Assembly (NCBI RefSeq): GCF_900114915.1
Contig: NZ_FOUS01000003.1
Coordinates: 372,001 to 436,000, forward strand
Direction of reading: 5' to 3'
Length of the DNA stretch: 64,000 nt
Source: Bradyrhizobium sp. Rc3b
Lineage (GTDB): Bacteria; Pseudomonadota; Alphaproteobacteria; Rhizobiales; Xanthobacteraceae
Below, one piece after another: positions 8,660 to 17,054 of this stretch (the stretch's first letter is position 1; every line of letters begins with the position of its first letter). A program made the translations under genes and the position numbers. The notes under the pieces are model-generated. The model was not told the DNA's origin, made no database searches, and worked only from the letters and a program-made list of their open reading frames with translations.

Positions 8660-10831
8660 TCAACGTGCCGGCCACTCGGCCAAGTGAGGCTCAGTGAAAC
8701 TGGCCGGATGCAGGCTTCGGACTCCGGCAAGATGTGCCAGATCGTCGATCCGCGGTTGAGGCCGAATGACCAGGCTCTCTGCCGGCAACCGCATCGGCGG
8801 CGGCGAAAGCGGTGTGGGCTTCGCGCCAGTTGTAACAATTTGAGGCAACGGCACGGCCATTGACCAGATGTTCTTGAGCATCGCCCTGTTCACGGAGCAT
8901 GCGACGACACCGTTCTCTTTCAGACGGGCGACGGTAAAGAGCTTGCGAATCAGCAGGTCTCGTTCAAGCGATTGCGGCAAATGGAACTGCATCCCGGCCA
9001 GCCGGCCTCGTTGCTGCACAATCATCGCGTCGATCCAGCCCACCTGCATGATGTGCACGCGCAGCGGTTCTCCAGCGCCGGAACAGTCAATGCCGGAGCC
9101 GAGCAGAACGCCAGCGCCAGAGAGGGAGATGTTGCTCACGCGCCCAGAAAGCCGTTCGCCGGCCCCGGTCTCGATCAAGACCGATTCATCGACGTCGAAA
9201 CGCTCCTCGGCGCGGCCCATCCGGGCTTGCAGCGAGGTCATGCAGACGAAGAAGAGCACGACGACGTTCACCACCGACCAGAAGGCGACCATCGGTAAAG
9301 CGGCCGGATGATCGATCATCCGCCATTCCGGGATGGTGTTCAGAACCAGGCCGACAACCGTCAACGCCATCAGCGCCGCCGACGGCCAGAATATCTCCGC
9401 GGCGTAGCTTGCGCACCGCGCGGCAGCTCCCTTGGGCGTCACCTTGAACGCATGTCCCATCGGCTTGACGAGAGTCCCGAGCACCGTCGGCAGAATCTTG
9501 AAGCTCTGGATCGTCGCCGACACCTGAGCGGCGAGCGGAAAGTGCACGTGCGGCGCAAACCAGGAGATGCCGCCGTTGAGCGCCAGGATCGCGGGGAACA
9601 GGTAAAAGAAGACCGCCTCGGGGGTGACGTCGGCGACAGGCGCTAGACCGGTCCACATGAACACGATCGGAACCACCACGACCATGAGCGCTCGCAAGCC
9701 CAATGAGAGCCAATGAGTCGGAAAGAACAGGAGCCGATGCATCAAGCCCAGTCCGGGGCCGAGCGGGCCGGCGGCGAGATACAGAGTCTGGATCGCGCCA
9801 CGCGCCCAGCGTTGCCGTTGCACGAAAAACGCGTCAAGGCTTTCCGGCGCCAATCCAATCGCCAATGGCTCGTTGAGATAACGGGTGATGTACCCTTTGC
9901 GCAGCAGGACCAGCGTCAGCAGAATGTCTTCGGTAATGGACTGGGTCGGCAAGGCATCCCCAACCACGCGAAGTGCGGCACGACGCGTGACGGAGTTGGA
10001 ACCACAACAAAAGGCACCATCCCAGCCGTCGCGCGCGGGCATGATGGAATCGAAGAAGAACCGTTGCTCGTCCGGCAATCCCCTGTGCAGGCCGAGATTC
10101 GCCTGCATCGGATCCTCGTTGTAAAAGGTGTGCGGGATCTGAACGATTCCGATCTTTGGATCCGCGAAGAAGCCGATCGTGCGCATCAGGAATTTGCACT
10201 GCGGCACGAAGTCCGCGTCAAAGATCGCAAAGAACTCGCCGTTCGTCTGCGTCAGCGCATGATTGATATTACCGGCCTTGGCATTCAGGTTGTCGGCGCG
10301 CGTGAGATACCCGGCACCCTTTTCCTCGCAGAGTTTCTTGAGCCAAGGCCGGCGACCATCATCCAGAACCCAGACCTGGAAGTTTGGATAGTCCAGACAC
10401 AACGCGCCGGTGATCGTCTTTTCCAACACCTCGAACGGCTCGTCATAGGTTGGAATAAGGACGTCGACCGATGGCAGCTCATCATGCGGCAAGCTGCGAA
10501 GCCGACGCTCGTGCTGATCCGCCTCGCTGCGGCGATCGGTCCTGCGAAGGAAAATCAGATAAAGGATAAACTGATCCGTGAAGGTCAGTAGCTCAACGAA
10601 GAGACAGAACCAGATCCAGTAGACCTGATACCAAGTGCCGGTTGCCGGCAGCACCGTGGTGAAAATACGCCATTCGAGATAGCGAGCCACGACAAGCCAG
10701 ACCGCGGCAAAGACCGCGACACGTGCCCAAAGGCGCGCGACTGGAAAGGTCGGCGCCAACAGGTACATCGCCGCAAAGATCCCCACCATCGGCGCGAACA
10801 GCTGAGAGAGAGACAGAGTCATGGCCTGCAT
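8660..10831 (-). CDS. Processive beta-glycan synthase (GT2) with PilZ domain
   Basis: A 723-residue inner-membrane glycosyltransferase of the cellulose-synthase type. Seen in order: two to three N-terminal helices; family 2 catalytic domain with DDG (157-159), DAD (205-207), the TED motif (300-302) and QRQRW (338-342); further helices; the gating-loop motif FKVTPKG (462-468) that in BcsA opens on c-di-GMP binding; a last helix pair; and a PilZ domain with RAEER (540-544) and NISLSG (567-572), the R-x-x-x-R and D/N-x-S-x-x-G c-di-GMP contacts. The gene follows the HlyD-like gene by 12 bases. No bcsB, bcsC or cellulase gene is near, so this is not a standard cellulose operon. The pairing resembles bgsBA (mixed-linkage glucan) or curdlan loci. 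The product is not known. Confidence 0.9.
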   Translation of the reverse strand: MQAMTLSLSQLFAPMVGIFAAMYLLAPTFPVARLWARVAVFAAVWLVVARYLEWRIFTTVLPATGTWYQVYWIWFCLFVELLTFTDQFILYLIFLRRTDRRSEADQHERRLRSLPHDELPSVDVLIPTYDEPFEVLEKTITGALCLDYPNFQVWVLDDGRRPWLKKLCEEKGAGYLTRADNLNAKAGNINHALTQTNGEFFAIFDADFVPQCKFLMRTIGFFADPKIGIVQIPHTFYNEDPMQANLGLHRGLPDEQRFFFDSIMPARDGWDGAFCCGSNSVTRRAALRVVGDALPTQSITEDILLTLVLLRKGYITRYLNEPLAIGLAPESLDAFFVQRQRWARGAIQTLYLAAGPLGPGLGLMHRLLFFPTHWLSLGLRALMVVVVPIVFMWTGLAPVADVTPEAVFFYLFPAILALNGGISWFAPHVHFPLAAQVSATIQSFKILPTVLGTLVKPMGHAFKVTPKGAAARCASYAAEIFWPSAALMALTVVGLVLNTIPEWRMIDHPAALPMVAFWSVVNVVVLFFVCMTSLQARMGRAEERFDVDESVLIETGAGERLSGRVSNISLSGAGVLLGSGIDCSGAGEPLRVHIMQVGWIDAMIVQQRGRLAGMQFHLPQSLERDLLIRKLFTVARLKENGVVACSVNRAMLKNIWSMAVPLPQIVTTGAKPTPLSPPPMRLPAESLVIRPQPRIDDLAHLAGVRSLHPASFTEPHLAEWPAR

Positions 10832-10843
10832 GGAACACCTCGC

Positions 10844-12124
10844 TCACAGCGACGACTGGTCGAGCTCCAGGCGCGCAGTCAGCCATTTCAACTTCGAGCT
10901 GACCAATCGTAGCAAGCCGTCGGCTCTGCGCTCGAAGCGCACTTCGGCCAGCCGTCCGATATCGCAGGAGCCATTGCGGTCGGCCCACGTTTCGTTGGGG
11001 GGAAGCGATATCTCAACGGTAATGTTGCCCGGATCAGGCCGCGGCACCCGAGCCGCAAGCAGTCGATCGTCGGCGTAAGCAGCCGATCCGCGGACTTGCC
11101 GGACCAGGCCGGTCTTCCATTCGCCGCTCCCGATCAGGCGGACGGTAGCCGCATCTCCGGCCTTGATCTTCTCGAAATCGCGCTCGGGCAGTTCAACGAC
11201 AATGAATCGGCGTTGGCAGTCTGCAAAATCGAGGACCGATTGCCCTTCCGTGACCATCGAGCCGGGGCTGGCCGCGACCGACCAGACGACATGGGCGGCC
11301 GGCAACGACAGATCGTAGTGATCGAGACGATCAAGCCGAGCGCGCTCCTCGGCGATTTCCGCGGCCAGTTGCGCAGAACGTGAGCTGTTTTGCAACTCGT
11401 CCGTCTCGAGCTCCTGGCGGCGGAGAACAAGCCGCTCGCGTTGCTGCTGGGAGTAGGGCACGTCATTGGCATCGCCACGAAGATAGAGACCTTTCTCCGC
11501 CGCCCCCAACTCGGTCTTGAGGCGCTGCAGGCGTTCATCGGCCATCCGGCACCGCGTTGCGGTTGCCTCCTGCGAGGCTTGGGCCTCGCCGGAGCGGATC
11601 TGCGAACTGATGCCGAGCTTCACGAGCCTCTCCATCCGGCCCGCGACATCGTTCCGCTGCCGCGCCTCGGCGAGACAGCCGCCTTTTTCAACTTCCGTTT
11701 CGCCGATTTCGTGGCTCAGGCGCGCGACCATCCCCAAACGATAGTCCTCGCTGCGCTCGCCGAGCTTGCGATCGAGCTCGGCGATCTCCTCGAGTTGCCG
11801 ACGTGCGAGCTCGGCGCGTTTGGTGGACACGGCAAGCTGCTGATCGAGGTCCATGAGGTGTCGGCGATCCGGCGAACGCGCCCCGACCATCGGCACCACC
11901 CGGCTCTGCTGGAAATATTCGCCCTTGCGTGGAAGATCAGGCGAGAGCTGACCCGCGAACGGTGCAGTCACCCGCATGAGCTCGGCATTGACAAAGGCGG
12001 AGGGAGCGATTCGGTAGGTCACATACGGCAACAGGGCCCATCCGCTCAGCGCGATGATCCCGAGCGCCAGAGCTCGGCGAACAACCCGGCTGCGAATGAA
12101 ACGTTCGACGTGCAAACGGACCAC
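10844..12124 (-). CDS. HlyD/membrane-fusion-like partner of the glycan synthase
   Basis: A 426-residue protein with one N-terminal membrane helix (ALALGIIALSGWALLPYVTY, about residues 20-40), a long periplasmic coiled-coil hairpin rich in Glu, Arg and Gln (about 95-270), and a C-terminal beta-barrel segment typical of HlyD/membrane-fusion proteins (VVWSVAASPGSMVTEGQSV and FIVVELPERDFEKIKAGD). The GTG start at 12124 is chosen because GGAG lies 8 bases before it and the membrane helix follows directly; the frame stays open to 12316 without better signals. In Sinorhizobium a similar HlyD-like protein, BgsB, works with the glucan synthase BgsA; transport of the glycan across the envelope is the inferred role. 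Confidence 0.8.
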   Translation of the reverse strand: MVRLHVERFIRSRVVRRALALGIIALSGWALLPYVTYRIAPSAFVNAELMRVTAPFAGQLSPDLPRKGEYFQQSRVVPMVGARSPDRRHLMDLDQQLAVSTKRAELARRQLEEIAELDRKLGERSEDYRLGMVARLSHEIGETEVEKGGCLAEARQRNDVAGRMERLVKLGISSQIRSGEAQASQEATATRCRMADERLQRLKTELGAAEKGLYLRGDANDVPYSQQQRERLVLRRQELETDELQNSSRSAQLAAEIAEERARLDRLDHYDLSLPAAHVVWSVAASPGSMVTEGQSVLDFADCQRRFIVVELPERDFEKIKAGDAATVRLIGSGEWKTGLVRQVRGSAAYADDRLLAARVPRPDPGNITVEISLPPNETWADRNGSCDIGRLAEVRFERRADGLLRLVSSKLKWLTARLELDQSSL

Positions 12125-12430
12125 GACTGGATCTCCAATGGGCTTTGGTCGCTGCGCCTGCCGCAGCGAAGGCAAACCAATCGTCGGGCGTTGGGATGAA
12201 GTTTGCGCCTTGAGGCAAGGAGCAATCCGACAACATTGCCGCCAGCCGAAATCAGGATTCGCCACCGCGGCAGACTCGCCTTCGCAACCACGAGAAGCAT
12301 ACCTAGGATTCACCACATCAGGTTAAGCCGTGTCAAAACCGGATAACTACGGCTGCCGAGTCGAGGATCAGGATATCGCCCCATTCCGGCTTGAAGTCGG
12401 CGCGGCGCTTGCGGCGATCGAATGGCGCGG
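12125..12430. other. Gap with a possible gene remnant
   Basis: About 305 bases between the large cyclase gene and the HlyD-like gene, both on the minus strand. No intact gene is seen. Minus-strand bases 12430-12333 read as an open stretch ending FDRRKRRADFKPEWGDI-LILD-SAAVVIRF-stop, with GC-rich third positions like real coding sequence, but with no start codon of its own. It may be the tail of a lost gene. The rest (about 12125-12330) shows nothing I can name beyond the leader of the HlyD-like gene. Confidence 0.3.
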
Positions 12431-15400
12431 CTAACGCCCATTCCCAAGCAGCTCTTTCGCTTCCAGGACTTCGGGAAGATTTCGCTCCGCATCGAATTCG
12501 GCGAGCACAGGAGCGAGCACTTCAGAGACCGCACCAGCTCGGCCATTTGTCTTGTACAGGCGTGCAAGTTCAAGGGCGCCGCGCAGCTCGAAAGTCCTGG
12601 TCTGCTGGTGTCGCGCGATGTCCAGCGCGCGCTTGAAGGCTTCTTCGGCACTGGATTCGTCCGAAGGATCATGGCGCGATACAAGTTTACCGCGGACACG
12701 ATGCAGCTCGGCATCGAGCCAATGCTGGCCGGATTGTTCCGTCCCGGCGATCGATTCGTCCAGGATTTCCAGGCCGGTCCCGATTTCGCCCACTTCTGCA
12801 TTCGCCAGGGCGACATGCATTCCCCAGAACGGTTCGCAGAGGTAGCAGTCGTTCTCGTGCAGGAAGGCCCAGCCGTGACGCATGTCCGCCAGTCCGGCCA
12901 TTCGGTCGCCGGCACGCCACTTGGCGAGGCCATTCAGGTAGGTGCCCGCGGCCACGTACAGCGGCATCGTGTGGTCGCGCGCGAGACCGAGCGCCAGGAT
13001 CGTCTCTGTTTGCTGCAACATGCCCCCGCATACCCCGTCGAACACAGCGCGATGAACCAGCGCATTGGCCTGGGACAGCGCCCGTTTTTCGCCCGGAGCA
13101 CCCACCGCTTCCGCGGCGAGCTTGCGCGCACGAGCGGTGCTACCGAGCGGCCAGAGCACCAGGGCAAGAAATCTCATGATCACGAACGGCAGATCCAGCG
13201 CAGACGCCCTGAAGGTCGCGGGATCCGGTTCGGCACCATAGATCCCCAGCGCCCGCTCAAGATGCGTTCTCGCATTCAAGTAATCGCCCTCGAACCAGCA
13301 GGTGACGCCGCCCGTCCAATGGGCGACGACGGCGGCCACCGGCGAGTCCGGTCGTCGGTCAGCGGCGCTCCTGATGGCGTCCGCCAGCTCCCGCATCGGA
13401 GCGAGTTCGCCGTGGGTCAGGCAGGCATTGAAGAGCCCCGACTGCACCGGCGCAAGTTCAACGGGATCATCGATGTCGGCTGCGAACTGTCGCGCACGCG
13501 TCCATGCCGCGACCGTCTCTGGAGCGCTGTGGCCGAGGCTGCCCCGCAAGGCACGGCCATATGCGATTTGAAGATGCAGCCTGCTCATGATCCGGCGGGG
13601 ATCATCAGGCAACTGATCGGCGGTCGCAATGGCCTTGCCGAGATGCGCGATCGCCTCGGAATAGGCCGAGCGTTTCAACGCCTGCTGGCCCGCCTTGCGC
13701 CACCATTCGAGGGCCGTCTCGCTCAGCCCCGCCTCAGTGAAGTGGTGCGCCAGAACTTCCGGTTCGGTCTCGGCGACTGCTGGAAACTTCTCGCCCAGGA
13801 CATCGCCAATGCGGGTATGAAGCAGCTGCCGTTTGCTCTTCAGCAGACTCTCGTAGGCCGCCTCCTGAACAAGGGCGTGCTTGAAACTGTAATTTGCTTC
13901 GGGCGGCGTGCCACGACGCAACAGCAGTTCGGCCTCTTCAAGTTGTCCCAACGCAGCGTTCAGCGTCAGATCGTCGCGTCCCGCCACGGTTTTCAGCAGT
14001 GCGTACGAGAAGTCACGGCCAATGGCGGCGCCTATCTGCGCTACCTCCTTGACCGGAGCGAGCCGGTCGAGCCGCGCCATCAGCGAATCCTGCAGCGTCG
14101 CGGGGATAGCAAGCGGCGGGAGCGGACTATTCAGGCGGTAGCGCCCGGCATCTTCGACGAGCAGCCCGGACTCCAGCACCATCTTGGTCAACTCTTCGAC
14201 GAATAGCGGTATGCCATCGGTCTTGTCGATGATCTGCTTCATCATCTCGCGTGGCAGCTGGCGACCGACGACCACCTGCTCGACCAGCGCGCGCGTGTCC
14301 TGCCGATCGAGCCGGTCGAGCCGCAACAGACTGACATTGGCAAGGCCCGACCAGGAGGGCTCGAACTCCGGCCGGGACGTCAAGAGCACGAGTATCTGCA
14401 GGCCCCTGATCCGATCGACCGCGAGATCGAACAGTTCAAGTGTCGTCGCATCGGCCCAATGCATATCCTCGCAGATGATCAGCAGAGGCTGGTCTCGCGC
14501 CAATCCCTCGAGCTGATCGAGAAGGGCGGCAAATGTCTGTCGCCTCTGCTGCGCCGGGCTCAAGCCGAGTGGCGGGCAATGGTCGCCGGTCGGAATCGAG
14601 AGCAGGGCCGCAATGAGCGGCGTGGCCCGGGCGACTTGCCGGGTTCCTATTGCCAGCATCGCCTCGAGCTTGTCGAGCTTTTGTTCTGGCGTGTCGTGGG
14701 AGCGGATTCCGGCGGCGCGCTCGAGCTGCGCGACAAAGGGATGAAGTGCGCTGTTGGTGTGGTAAGGCGAACACTGATATCGCACGCGACGGTGCGTCCC
14801 CAACGAGGGGCTCTCGGACAGCATTGCCACGATGCGCGACTTGCCGATGCCCGCTTCGCCGGAAATCAATACGATCTGGCCCTGGCCCTGCCATGCCTCC
14901 CGCTGGCGCGAGAGAATGAACTCGATCTCGTCCTTGCGGCCGACAAAGCCGATCGAGCGCGCGGCGCGGACCGCCTCGAAGCGACTCTCCGATGAGGTCG
15001 CTCCTTCCACCGCCCAGACCGCGATGGGTTCGCCTATCCCCTTGACCTCGCGGCGGCCGAGATTGCGAAAGGTGAAGAGATCGCCAAGTAGCCGGCGCGT
15101 CGACGAGGCAACGACGACCGCCCCCGGCTCGGCCAGGCTTTGAAGCCGAGCAGCGAGGTTTGGTGCATCGCCGATGGTTGCGTGCTCCTCCGATGCATCT
15201 CCGCTGATGAGATCGCCGACCACCACAAGCCCGGTCGCAATTGCGATCCGCAGTTCAACCCGTTCGCCGGCGCCTGTCTTGAGTTGGCGAATCGCAGCGA
15301 TAATATCGAGGCCCGCTCGCACTGCCCGCTCCGCATCATCTTCGTGGGCGCGCGGATACCCGAAATAGACGAGTATTCCGTCACCGACGAACCTGGCTAT

Positions 15401-15760
15401 CCTGCCGTCATAAGCGGCAATGACGCTCCCGCAGGCGGCGCGGTACGCCCGGATCACTTCCCACAGATCCTCGGGATCGAGACGCGCCGAGAGCGCTGTC
15501 GAGCCGACCAGATCGCAAAACATGACGGTGAGGTGGCGACGCTCGGCGTCGTGAGGAGGAGCCGGCGATGCGATCAACGCGGCTGGATCAAGGTCGGCAA
15601 TCGCACGCAGCATTTTGCGGCGATGCCCGAGCAGGACTCCGAGCTTGTCGAAGTCCTCGACCATCAGCTCGGGAAGGACGCCCATGTCGATCCCATTTTG
15701 GACAAAACGCTCTGCGTATTGCCCAAGCCCCAGCTTCTCGAGCCACTCCGCAATCTGCAT
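12431..15760 (-). CDS. SAM domain - class III nucleotide cyclase - AAA ATPase - TPR-like signalling protein
   Basis: A very large cytoplasmic protein (1109 residues from the ATG at 15760, preceded by GGTGGAG). Seen in order: an N-terminal SAM-like helical domain (about 1-60, IAEWLEKLGLGQYAERF); a class III adenylate/guanylate cyclase domain (about 75-250) with the metal aspartates in MFCDLVGST and FVGDGILVYFG and the transition-state Asn-Arg pair in APNLAARLQ; an AAA/NB-ARC-like ATPase with Walker A GEAGIGKSR and a Walker B-like LLIICEDMHWAD; and about 500 residues of helical repeats (GWWRKAGQQAL-type, TPR-like). The family is common in Bradyrhizobium and is thought to sense signals through the repeats. 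The ligand and product (cAMP or cGMP) are not settled. Confidence 0.88.
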   Translation of the reverse strand: MQIAEWLEKLGLGQYAERFVQNGIDMGVLPELMVEDFDKLGVLLGHRRKMLRAIADLDPAALIASPAPPHDAERRHLTVMFCDLVGSTALSARLDPEDLWEVIRAYRAACGSVIAAYDGRIARFVGDGILVYFGYPRAHEDDAERAVRAGLDIIAAIRQLKTGAGERVELRIAIATGLVVVGDLISGDASEEHATIGDAPNLAARLQSLAEPGAVVVASSTRRLLGDLFTFRNLGRREVKGIGEPIAVWAVEGATSSESRFEAVRAARSIGFVGRKDEIEFILSRQREAWQGQGQIVLISGEAGIGKSRIVAMLSESPSLGTHRRVRYQCSPYHTNSALHPFVAQLERAAGIRSHDTPEQKLDKLEAMLAIGTRQVARATPLIAALLSIPTGDHCPPLGLSPAQQRRQTFAALLDQLEGLARDQPLLIICEDMHWADATTLELFDLAVDRIRGLQILVLLTSRPEFEPSWSGLANVSLLRLDRLDRQDTRALVEQVVVGRQLPREMMKQIIDKTDGIPLFVEELTKMVLESGLLVEDAGRYRLNSPLPPLAIPATLQDSLMARLDRLAPVKEVAQIGAAIGRDFSYALLKTVAGRDDLTLNAALGQLEEAELLLRRGTPPEANYSFKHALVQEAAYESLLKSKRQLLHTRIGDVLGEKFPAVAETEPEVLAHHFTEAGLSETALEWWRKAGQQALKRSAYSEAIAHLGKAIATADQLPDDPRRIMSRLHLQIAYGRALRGSLGHSAPETVAAWTRARQFAADIDDPVELAPVQSGLFNACLTHGELAPMRELADAIRSAADRRPDSPVAAVVAHWTGGVTCWFEGDYLNARTHLERALGIYGAEPDPATFRASALDLPFVIMRFLALVLWPLGSTARARKLAAEAVGAPGEKRALSQANALVHRAVFDGVCGGMLQQTETILALGLARDHTMPLYVAAGTYLNGLAKWRAGDRMAGLADMRHGWAFLHENDCYLCEPFWGMHVALANAEVGEIGTGLEILDESIAGTEQSGQHWLDAELHRVRGKLVSRHDPSDESSAEEAFKRALDIARHQQTRTFELRGALELARLYKTNGRAGAVSEVLAPVLAEFDAERNLPEVLEAKELLGNGR

Positions 15761-16045
15761 TGGCTCCACCGATCGTGTGGTTGGCGGTTAGCAGAATTTT
15801 GGACCACGGCGCGCAGGGACAATATCCCAACGCCACCATGATGGCACGTCTTGTTTGTCGCGCGAAAATTTAGGTTACTCGATACCGACACGTTTTTCGA
15901 CCGGGACACTGCTCGATGCGAACGGCTGCGCTACCAAACATCGCCCGCGCGCAGCGTTAGATGGCAGAGGTTGCGATGAGTCGTCGCTGCTCACTGCAGA
16001 CCTGAAGCCGAACCAACACTGCGGCTTGTGCGCACATACGATGCC
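15761..16045. other. Gap with no recognisable gene
   Basis: About 285 bases, plus the hairpin listed next, between the start of the large cyclase gene and the end of the small membrane protein gene. It is visibly richer in A and T than the flanking genes near 15840-15900. It should hold the promoter of the cyclase gene, but I see no clear promoter boxes, repeats or small genes. Confidence 0.4.
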
Positions 16046-16073
16046 AAGTGCACGTTTCCCGTGAGGTGCACTT
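16046..16073 (-). terminator. Hairpin directly after the membrane-protein gene
   Basis: AAGTGCAC pairs perfectly with GTGCACTT across a 12-base loop, starting right after the stop codon at 16074-16076 of the minus-strand membrane protein gene. Reading on the minus strand no T-run follows; on the plus strand four T bases follow. It is a likely transcript end for the minus-strand gene, possibly acting in both directions. Confidence 0.45.
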
Positions 16074-16592
16074 TTATCGTTGCTCGTTCGTGGGCGCATC
16101 GGAGCTGCGAGTCATTGCACCCGCCGCAACTTGAAGCGAAGAACCAACCACCCAACAGCCGGCAACAAAGCCTATCAGGCCGTTAGGCAGGTTTTGATCA
16201 AGGACAAGGATGCTGACGGACAGCGTTGCGGCAATCGCCGCGCTGAACGTTCCAGCCGCACTCATGAGCTCAGCCGGCTCAGAACCATTCCATTCTTCCG
16301 AGATGTTCGATGTCGCCCTTCGTGCGACATTGCCGGACAAATCAATCCCGACATAATAGCTGAGAGCTCCATAGAGCATTGTTATCAGCACGATCCAGCC
16401 GCTTTCAAACATTCCGCCTTTCTGACGCAACAGGGTCGCACCCACATAGAGGCCACAAGAGGCCCCAACGGCTGCCAGCCCAATTCTTTCAAGAAGGTGG
16501 GCCGACTTGATCAGGCTGGAACGGGCGATCCGAAGACTGCCGACCTGCCTTCTTAGGGAAAAGGCGCTGGAAATTGCGCTGCTAATCTTCAT
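16074..16592 (-). CDS. Small multi-spanning membrane protein, unknown function
   Basis: A 172-residue protein with about four membrane segments: roughly residues 36-53 (GLAAVGASCGLYVGATLL), 63-82 (WIVLITMLYGALSYYVGIDL), 110-130 (AAGTFSAAIAATLSVSILVL) and 135-158 (NGLIGFVAGCWVVGSSLQVAAG). The N-terminal 30 residues are basic and Ser-rich. The ATG is preceded by GAGGAG at 6 bases. It belongs to no family I recognise, and nothing in its surroundings points to a role. Codon use is less GC-biased than most of the window. Confidence 0.72.
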   Translation of the reverse strand: MKISSAISSAFSLRRQVGSLRIARSSLIKSAHLLERIGLAAVGASCGLYVGATLLRQKGGMFESGWIVLITMLYGALSYYVGIDLSGNVARRATSNISEEWNGSEPAELMSAAGTFSAAIAATLSVSILVLDQNLPNGLIGFVAGCWVVGSSLQVAAGAMTRSSDAPTNEQR

Positions 16593-17054
16593 TGGGGGCT
16601 CCTCTGAGTAAGTAGCAGCCTACCGGCCGACCCCGACTAGAAGCTGCCAGGACGCGTTTCTCGATGCCCTTGATTCCAATTTCTGAAAGATCTGTGTTGA
16701 GTGATGGGGTTGGCTTGCTCGTGACCAGGACGAGAGCCAATCCAAAGCTGCGAGCACGCGGCTTCGCAGGCATTTGCATCTCACCCGTGTCTGCCAGTTG
16801 GCTCCAGGTGCGACAATTTCTTGCGGGAGTGATAGCTCGAAAAGAGAGTGATGGAATATGAGGCGGTTCACATGCCGCAGTTCCCTCTCGCTCCATCCAG
16901 TCACAATTTCAGGAGGACAAATCCTCATCGTCGCGCCACCCCTCCCCCCAAGAGGAGAGAACCCTCACCCGGCGCTGCGCGCCGACCTCACCCGCAAGCG
17001 GGAGAGGTAAAAGGAGCTCTTGGCTAGACCGGTGTTCCCATCACCATCACGCCC
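16593..17054. other. Gap holding a palindromic repeat
   Basis: About 460 bases upstream of the membrane protein gene and downstream of the hydroxyacid dehydrogenase gene. A short minus-strand frame (16582-16896) is open but overlaps the next gene's start and has no coding look. The stretch 16935-17013 is a family D repeat, with CCTCACCCGGCGCTGCGCGCC and a CTCCC/GGGAG pair, of the kind also found at 57160-57300 and 58875-59023. Nothing else is evident. Confidence 0.5.

Noticed and set aside
8660..12124. Cellulose synthesis operon
   Set aside because: The synthase is BcsA-like, but bcsB, bcsC and a cellulase gene are missing and the partner is HlyD-like.
12422..14206. 594-residue open frame on the plus strand
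   Set aside because: It is antisense to the repeat region of the large cyclase protein.
16582..16896. Short minus-strand frame upstream of the small membrane protein
   Set aside because: It overlaps the next gene's start, has no ribosome site and shows no coding bias.
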